Both the position numbers and the translations under genes were made by a program. 19,010 bases of DNA, from contig DKZA01000017.1 of the NCBI GenBank assembly GCA_002492525.1, positions 566 through 19,575 on the forward strand. The letters are read 5' to 3'. This stretch comes from Lachnospiraceae bacterium UBA7086. Its GTDB lineage: Bacteria > Bacillota > Clostridia > Lachnospirales > Lachnospiraceae. Positions 14,766-19,010 of the stretch are shown one piece after another. The stretch's first letter is position 1; each line of letters opens with the position of its first letter. Below the pieces are notes generated by a model. The model saw nothing but the letters and a program-made list of their open reading frames with translations, was not told where the DNA came from and searched no databases.

Positions 14766-16262
14766 TTAGTTTTCCTTTGTTTCCAGCATTTCCCGAATCT
14801 GTGCTTCCTCAATGTCCGGGAAGACTGAGAGAATGGGTTTTACGTCCTCTTTCTTAATGATACGCGCAACATAATTCCTCGTAATCTTTACCACGATCGG
14901 AGAAAGACTTAAGACACCGATCAGGTTGGGGATAGCCATCAGACCGTTGAAGGTATCTGAAAGATCCCAGGCCAGATTCGGTTTCATGACAGCGCCTTTA
15001 TAGATCATGATAATGAATACAATTTTGTAAAGGATCGTCGATTTTGTGTTAAACAGATATTCCCAGGCTTTAGAACCATAGTGGCTCCAGCCAAGTACTG
15101 TGGAAAAAGCAAACAACAGGATAGCAATAGCAATAAAGGCCGGTCCTGCTTTGCCAAATACTGTGGAAAACGCTTCTCCAACCAAAGCGGAACCTTCAGA
15201 AGAGCTCAATACCGCACCGGTTTCCAGATCCACCAGCCCCGAAGAGAGTACGGCAAAAGCGGTCAGTGTACAAACGATAATGGTGTCTGCAAATACTTCA
15301 AAAATACCCCACATACCCTGACGGACAGGCTCCTTGACATTGGAGTTGGAGTGAACCATAACAGAAGAACCAAGTCCGGCTTCGTTGGAGAATACGCCCC
15401 GCTTCATTCCCCATGTGATGGCCAGTTTAACGCCGGAGCCTACGATACCTCCGCCTACCGCACGCAGGCCGAAGGCACCTTTAAAGATGGCGGTGAACAC
15501 GGCGCCGCACTGTCCGATGTTTGCAATGAAGATTATCAGTGCACCGATGATATAGATGATGGCCATAAAGGGAACCAGTTTTTCGGTAACGGAGGCAATT
15601 CGCTTAAGACCTCCTACGATAACCAGAGCGGCTAAAAGGGCAAGTACAATGCCGACGATTCTGGCAGGAATCTTGAAGGCAGAGTTCATATTAATAGAGA
15701 TGGAATTGACCTGGCTCATGTTGCCGATGCCGAAAGAAGCCAGCAGACAAAAGATGGAGAACAGCACTGCCAGCACTGCCCCGATCTGCTTAAAACCTTT
15801 GTAAGAGCCGAGCCCGTCTCTCAGATAATACATAGCGCCGCCGGACCATTCATTCTTTTCGTTTTTGCGCCGATAATAGATGCCCAGTACATTTTCGGAA
15901 TAGTTGGTCATCATGCCAAAGAAGGCTACAATCCACATCCAGAAGATAGCGCCCGGACCGCCCGCCACAAGCGCTGTGGCTACACCGACAATATTACCGG
16001 TACCGATGGTTGCGGCAAGGGCAGTACACAGAGATTGGAACTGGGATATAGACTTGTCATCCTTTTCCGTATGTCTGGTCACATGCTTGTCTTTGAAAAT
16101 GCCGCCGATGGTGTTTTTGAACCAGTGCCCAATGTGGGACAACTGGAAAAATTTCGTCAGAACCGTCATCAGGATACCTGTGCCGATGAGCAGAACCAAC
16201 ATAGGAATACCCCAGACGAAGCTGTTAACGGCATTGTTTACGTTACTAATCATTTCTAACAT
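14766..16262 (-). CDS. Sodium:alanine/glycine symporter (AGCS family)
   Basis: Predicted membrane transporter that imports alanine or glycine with sodium. The family signature is clear: ATIGTGNIVGVATA at 84-97 and GGPGAIFWMW at 101-110. A further signature, GVFSNEAGLGSS, sits in the middle of the protein. About 10-11 hydrophobic segments are spread along 498 residues, and the C-terminal tail is charged (EEAQIREMLETKEN). Length and motifs are complete. The ATG at 16262 has AGGAGG 8 nt upstream. A strong extended -10 promoter lies at 16443-16471 and the ~175-nt leader can form a terminator and a competing pairing, so expression is probably controlled by attenuation. Glycine riboswitches often precede AGCS genes, but I do not see one here. 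Substrate choice between Ala and Gly is not decidable from sequence. Confidence 0.93.
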   Translation of the reverse strand: MLEMISNVNNAVNSFVWGIPMLVLLIGTGILMTVLTKFFQLSHIGHWFKNTIGGIFKDKHVTRHTEKDDKSISQFQSLCTALAATIGTGNIVGVATALVAGGPGAIFWMWIVAFFGMMTNYSENVLGIYYRRKNEKNEWSGGAMYYLRDGLGSYKGFKQIGAVLAVLFSIFCLLASFGIGNMSQVNSISINMNSAFKIPARIVGIVLALLAALVIVGGLKRIASVTEKLVPFMAIIYIIGALIIFIANIGQCGAVFTAIFKGAFGLRAVGGGIVGSGVKLAITWGMKRGVFSNEAGLGSSVMVHSNSNVKEPVRQGMWGIFEVFADTIIVCTLTAFAVLSSGLVDLETGAVLSSSEGSALVGEAFSTVFGKAGPAFIAIAILLFAFSTVLGWSHYGSKAWEYLFNTKSTILYKIVFIIMIYKGAVMKPNLAWDLSDTFNGLMAIPNLIGVLSLSPIVVKITRNYVARIIKKEDVKPILSVFPDIEEAQIREMLETKEN

Positions 16263-16437
16263 TCCTGTCTCCTCCTCTTTTTATCTTTTGTCAGATTAGA
16301 ATATTTTCCGATTCCTCTTTTAATGAAGCTGTCCGTAAGACAAAAAAGCGTAGACATCTGCATAAAAATGTCTACGTCGACAGTTTTGGAAAATATCTTT
16401 CTATTTGATACGATAAAGATATAAAGTTGTTTACAGT
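16263..16437 (-). promoter_or_regulatory. Candidate attenuator leader of symporter gene (unknown class)
   Basis: Read on the minus strand, hairpin 1 is ATATCTTT/AAAGATAT (plus positions 16415-16422 and 16393-16400). Next is the terminator CGTAGACAT/ATGTCTACG (16368-16376 and 16349-16357) with T6 (16347-16342). CTGTC/GACAG (16379-16383 and 16329-16333) can close outside it. A 9-bp long-range pair, ATATTTTCC (16388-16396) with GGAAAATAT (16301-16309), overlaps the 3' arm of hairpin 1, so the two are mutually exclusive. No glycine riboswitch or T-box core is visible. Confidence 0.5.
16342..16376 (-). terminator. Terminator-like hairpin inside symporter leader
   Basis: A 9-bp stem with a 10-nt loop is followed on the minus strand by C and T6. 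It lies about 80 nt before the start codon and about 60 nt after the predicted transcription start, the usual place of an attenuator. Confidence 0.65.
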
Positions 16438-16442
16438 ACCCA

Positions 16443-16471
16443 AGTATACCATAATCCCAAACATATGGCAA
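16443..16471 (-). promoter_or_regulatory. Promoter for symporter gene
   Basis: On the minus strand: TTGCCA (16471-16466), a 17-bp spacer and TGG-TATACT (-10 at 16448-16443, extended -10). GTATAC occurs twice, at the -10 and again about 35 bp upstream, and could be an operator. Confidence 0.75.
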
Positions 16472-16520
16472 GAAAAATTGTATACATGGATATCTAAAAA
16501 CAATTATTTCCTAATAAAAT

Positions 16521-16573
16521 AAAAATCCCCCCAAAAAGGGAGGATGCCAAGTAAAGTTTCCTTTACTTGGCAT
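16521..16573 (-). terminator. Tandem hairpins, likely terminator of histidine kinase gene
   Basis: A perfect 13-bp stem (16544-16556 with 16561-16573, loop TTTC) is followed on the minus strand by a second stem (16538-16545 with 16525-16532, one mismatch, A5/T5 loop) and a T-rich run. The stems share 2 bp, so they may compete. They lie about 170 bp after the kinase stop. Confidence 0.6.
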
Positions 16574-16745
16574 TATTATGAAAAAGTTTTAAATTAATCA
16601 GCTAACTTTGATATAGTCGTTTTTGTGTTGTATCTTATGGTATTAGTATACGTTGGAGAAATGTCTAAAAGATGTTAGGGAAGTGAAGTTTTTTAAAATG
16701 AAATATGAACAATTTATGAACAGCAGGTTTCCCAGTCTTCTTTTA
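16574..16745. other. AT-rich spacer after histidine kinase gene
   Basis: I see no convincing gene or RNA in these 172 bp. A plus-strand ORF beginning at 16653 runs into the kinase gene antisense and is not credible. On the minus strand this would be the 3' UTR of the kinase transcript. Confidence 0.5.
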
Positions 16746-18755
16746 TCAGGTTTTAAGGATAGGGAGACAGATGGTAAAAGTTGTCCCTTTTCCCTCTTTG
16801 GAAAATACGTCTATCCGGCCTCCGTGTTCTATGATAATGGCGCGGGTAATGGCCAGGCCTAATCCCTGCCCGCCTTTATCGCTGCGAGTGGTGTAAGAAC
16901 GACGAAAGATGTTAGGAAGGTCTTTTTCCGGGATGCCGCAGCCGGTATCTGCAATGGTAATATAGGCAAGAGAAGCGTCTGTTGTAAGAGAAAGCGTTAT
17001 ATTACCGTCCGACGGCGTAAAGTCGGCGGCATTATATAAAAGGTTCTCCAATGCGCGCAGAAGCTGTTCGGAATTCGCCATGACACGACAGGGGTGAGAA
17101 GTAATTTTTTGCAGAAAATTTGGCCCGTAAAGTTCTATGATAGGGCGATAGTTGTGACAAAAATCGGAAAGAAACGTATTGAGCAGTACAGGTTCCGTTT
17201 TGGCAGGAGAACTTGTCTGGGCAGCTATTTCCTGAAAAGATTTCAGACGTTCAGACAAAAGATTACACTGTTCTTCTATATGAACCATTCTGTTATGGGT
17301 GTCCTCATCCAGCATAATATCATTCAGGCGTATGATCTGAGCCATGTTTGAAAGGGATGTCAGGGGGGATTTCATATCGTGCCCCAATTCTGCGATCAGC
17401 TGGCCTCTTTCTGTGAGAAGCTGCTGCAGATGTTTGGTCTTTTCTGTGACTTCTTCCTGCAGGTGAAGGTTCAGTTTTGTATTTTCGTTGGCCATATCCC
17501 TGCTTCGCTGTACCATCAGAAAGGCAAAGGCAATTACCATGCAGAAAGCGCCGTATTCTTCAGGATAAGCGCCGGTAAGTGGTTCATAATATCCGATTGT
17601 CAGGACATTGTACAACAGACAGATACCATTTGCTGCCGCCGCAGCAAGAATGGTTCTTATGTGAAGCAGTCCCATAAAACTTCCGTAGACGGTCAGACTG
17701 ATCAGAATAAATGACATAATCGCCTTATACCATGAAATAAGTTGGCCATACCATAATACAAGGCTGGGAATCCACGGAAAAATGAATAGAGGAACAATAA
17801 TGACGATGCCGCAGGCGCAAAAAGAAAGGATAGGAAGTATTTTTTTGAGGCGGGTAAAACCATCCGGCAAAAATAACAGGAGCGCAATTTGCAAGGCAAA
17901 GTAGATGCCGGATACAGCGGTGACGTCTTCGATTGCATAAAGTGTGCCTACAAGCGGTACACCAAACATTCTTAAGAAGGGATAGCATATTCGTAATGCA
18001 AAGGACAGACTTAACATGCCAAAATAGAATGTGACAGTCCGGCGTCCGTCTTCTTTACGGTTCCAAAGCACGATACAAAACAAAGAGAGCGTGAGGGATG
18101 AAAAAAATAACAGTCCATAGATGAACATGCGGGAGGCAATAAGATGGCTGACACTATCCGCGTCGCCGATTATGGGCGCATACCAGATTCCTCCATAATA
18201 ATGGGAATAATTGGCAGTCTGAATGATCAGCTCCGTTTCCCCGTCAAGAAAAAAGGAATAAGAGGTGTCCTTAATGAGAGGGGAGTAACTTTCCTTGGAA
18301 GTATAATTGTCAGACGGTACTTTGCCTGACTCGCCCAGGCAGACTCCGTTTACATAGACTCTGGCGGCACAGAGAGGCTCCTGCAGATAGAGCAGGACAT
18401 TGCCGCTTCCTTGCAGATGCAGACGCCATGTGGAGACTCCATAAGGATTTTGATCTTCATGAAATAAGGAAAGGTTAGGATATTCTCCTGCCCACGTACT
18501 GTAATAAGGCTGTTCCTTCGATGCAAAATCATTCGGAAAGAGCAGAATATCCGGATAAAGTTCCCAGCCATCGACAAGGGAATAATATCCTTTTTGTGGA
18601 ATATTGCAAAGATTGTCTTGTGTGAGCACCGCCTTTGTTATATATTTATTATCATAGCGGGTAATCGTTAACAAACCAAGCAGGCTTACAATAATTGTGC
18701 CTGCGATTATCAGGATTGTTTGAACGGTAGATTTCGTAAGTATGGTCTGTTTCAT
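16746..18755 (-). CDS. Sensor histidine kinase with 7TMR-DISM sensory module
   Basis: Membrane sensor kinase of 669 residues. An N-terminal TM (~11-31) precedes an extracellular domain (~50-195) with a jelly-roll, carbohydrate-binding-like pattern (STWRLHLQG, ARVYVNGVCLGESGKV). Seven TM helices follow at ~205-420, the 7TMR-DISM layout, then a short coiled coil (~422-450). The HisKA box LGHDMKSPLTSLSN carries phospho-acceptor His459. The ATPase domain has the N box around Asn571 and Asn575 (NLLYNAADFTP), G1 DTGCGIP (603-609) and G2 GQGLGLA (629-635). All catalytic motifs are intact. The first possible start is at 18755, since an in-frame TGA lies just upstream; GGGAGG is 13 nt away, which is long. 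No response regulator gene is adjacent on the visible side. The ligand is unknown; the fold suggests a sugar or surface compound. Confidence 0.92.
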   Translation of the reverse strand: MKQTILTKSTVQTILIIAGTIIVSLLGLLTITRYDNKYITKAVLTQDNLCNIPQKGYYSLVDGWELYPDILLFPNDFASKEQPYYSTWAGEYPNLSLFHEDQNPYGVSTWRLHLQGSGNVLLYLQEPLCAARVYVNGVCLGESGKVPSDNYTSKESYSPLIKDTSYSFFLDGETELIIQTANYSHYYGGIWYAPIIGDADSVSHLIASRMFIYGLLFFSSLTLSLFCIVLWNRKEDGRRTVTFYFGMLSLSFALRICYPFLRMFGVPLVGTLYAIEDVTAVSGIYFALQIALLLFLPDGFTRLKKILPILSFCACGIVIIVPLFIFPWIPSLVLWYGQLISWYKAIMSFILISLTVYGSFMGLLHIRTILAAAAANGICLLYNVLTIGYYEPLTGAYPEEYGAFCMVIAFAFLMVQRSRDMANENTKLNLHLQEEVTEKTKHLQQLLTERGQLIAELGHDMKSPLTSLSNMAQIIRLNDIMLDEDTHNRMVHIEEQCNLLSERLKSFQEIAAQTSSPAKTEPVLLNTFLSDFCHNYRPIIELYGPNFLQKITSHPCRVMANSEQLLRALENLLYNAADFTPSDGNITLSLTTDASLAYITIADTGCGIPEKDLPNIFRRSYTTRSDKGGQGLGLAITRAIIIEHGGRIDVFSKEGKGTTFTICLPILKT

Positions 18756-18798
18756 GACAGTTGATCATCCTCCCAAATAATCCACAAAGGAAAATGGT

Positions 18799-19010
18799 AT
18801 GAGAAATAAATGCAATTTTATATTTATACTGACATTATTGATACTGTTCTTATTTTATAGGGTAGACTCCATTGTTGCAATGGCAAATGTGCAGGTTGAA
18901 ACATTTGACGCTAAAGAACGGGAGCAGGACGATGAATCCATAGACGATTCGGAACAGAGCAATCAGTCCGTAGACAATCCGAAACAAGAGGATGAGCCTG
19001 TTGATGATCC
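18799..19010 (+). CDS. Secreted or membrane-anchored acidic repeat protein, 5' part (runs off window end)
   Basis: ATG 18799 has AAAGGA 7-8 nt upstream and opens a frame to the window end (70 residues, no stop). Residues 1-5 are basic, ~6-20 strongly hydrophobic, then AMANVQ gives a plausible signal-peptidase region near residue 28-30. If uncleaved it is an N-terminal anchor. From residue 45 the protein is Asp/Glu/Gln/Ser-rich with imperfect 10-residue repeats. It diverges from the sensor kinase with only 43 bp between start codons, so shared control or a functional link with that kinase is possible. I do not recognise a family; low-complexity acidic linkers of this kind often join a signal peptide to a folded surface domain, which would lie beyond the window. 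Confidence 0.6.
   Translation, partial: MRNKCNFIFILTLLILFLFYRVDSIVAMANVQVETFDAKEREQDDESIDDSEQSNQSVDNPKQEDEPVDD
18852..18880 (-). promoter_or_regulatory. Possible promoter for histidine kinase gene inside divergent ORF
   Basis: On the minus strand: TTGCAA (18880-18875), a 17-bp spacer and TAAAAT (18857-18852). It overlaps codons of the divergent secreted-protein gene, which would link the two transcription units. Only the spacing and box match support it. Confidence 0.35.
18931..19010 (+). repeat. 30-nt imperfect tandem repeats (10-aa acidic units)
   Basis: Units at 18931-18960, 18961-18990 and 18991-19010 (cut by the window end) encode DESIDDSEQS, NQSVDNPKQE and DEPVDDP. The spacing is exact, while bases differ at several sites in each copy. 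Confidence 0.7.

Noticed and set aside
16263..16437. Glycine riboswitch or T-box before the symporter
   Set aside because: I could not find the conserved glycine riboswitch cores or the T-box GGGTGG-type sequence.
18931..19010. CRISPR-like array
   Set aside because: The 30-nt units are contiguous with no spacers, diverged and in frame with an open coding sequence, so they are protein repeats.

Overview
The window looks like chromosome of a low-to-moderate GC Firmicute of the class Clostridia, most likely a Lachnospiraceae-type gut anaerobe. The reasons are strong AGGAGG-type ribosome sites, TTGxxx-17-TATAAT promoters, the FtsH variant HEVGH, the uvrC-hprK-ROK kinase-murB-rapZ-whiA-HPr-like gene order, and an Rpn-family protein with a long coiled-coil tail. 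The taxonomic call is inference; there is no rRNA gene here.

Layout. (1) Positions 2-799 (+) hold the 3' part of an Rpn/PD-(D/E)XK recombination-promoting nuclease-like gene, cut by the window start. It shares a bidirectional terminator with (2) pyrG, CTP synthase (-). (3) A 373-bp divergent spacer holds an array of small hairpins in the pyrG leader and a near-consensus promoter for (4) ftsH-uvrC (+). (5) An AT-rich small membrane-protein ORF follows uvrC, then a structured non-coding stretch ending in a strong terminator. (6) The central run is hprK, a ROK glucokinase, murB, rapZ, whiA and a Crh-like HPr (+). It joins carbon-source signalling (HprK and its likely Ser46 target) to sugar entry (glucokinase) and wall-precursor or cell-cycle genes (MurB, RapZ, WhiA). 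(7) A diacylglycerol-kinase-family lipid kinase (+) and class II fructose-bisphosphate aldolase (+) each have a plausible promoter. (8) Facing them is a sodium:alanine/glycine symporter (-) whose roughly 175-nt leader can fold into a terminator and a competing long-range pairing. (9) A 7TMR-DISM-type sensor histidine kinase (-) is followed by stacked hairpins. (10) Diverging from it, a secreted or membrane-anchored protein with acidic 10-residue repeats runs off the window end.

Most of the window is ordinary core genome. The parts that deserve a second look are the HPr-like protein with Glu in place of the catalytic His15 but an intact Ser46, the RapZ P-loop with Arg in the Ser/Thr position, the unidentified structured leaders or RNAs before pyrG, hprK and the symporter, and the two repeat-bearing ends of the window. 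I did not find a clear defence system, CRISPR array, insertion sequence, tRNA or rRNA gene.
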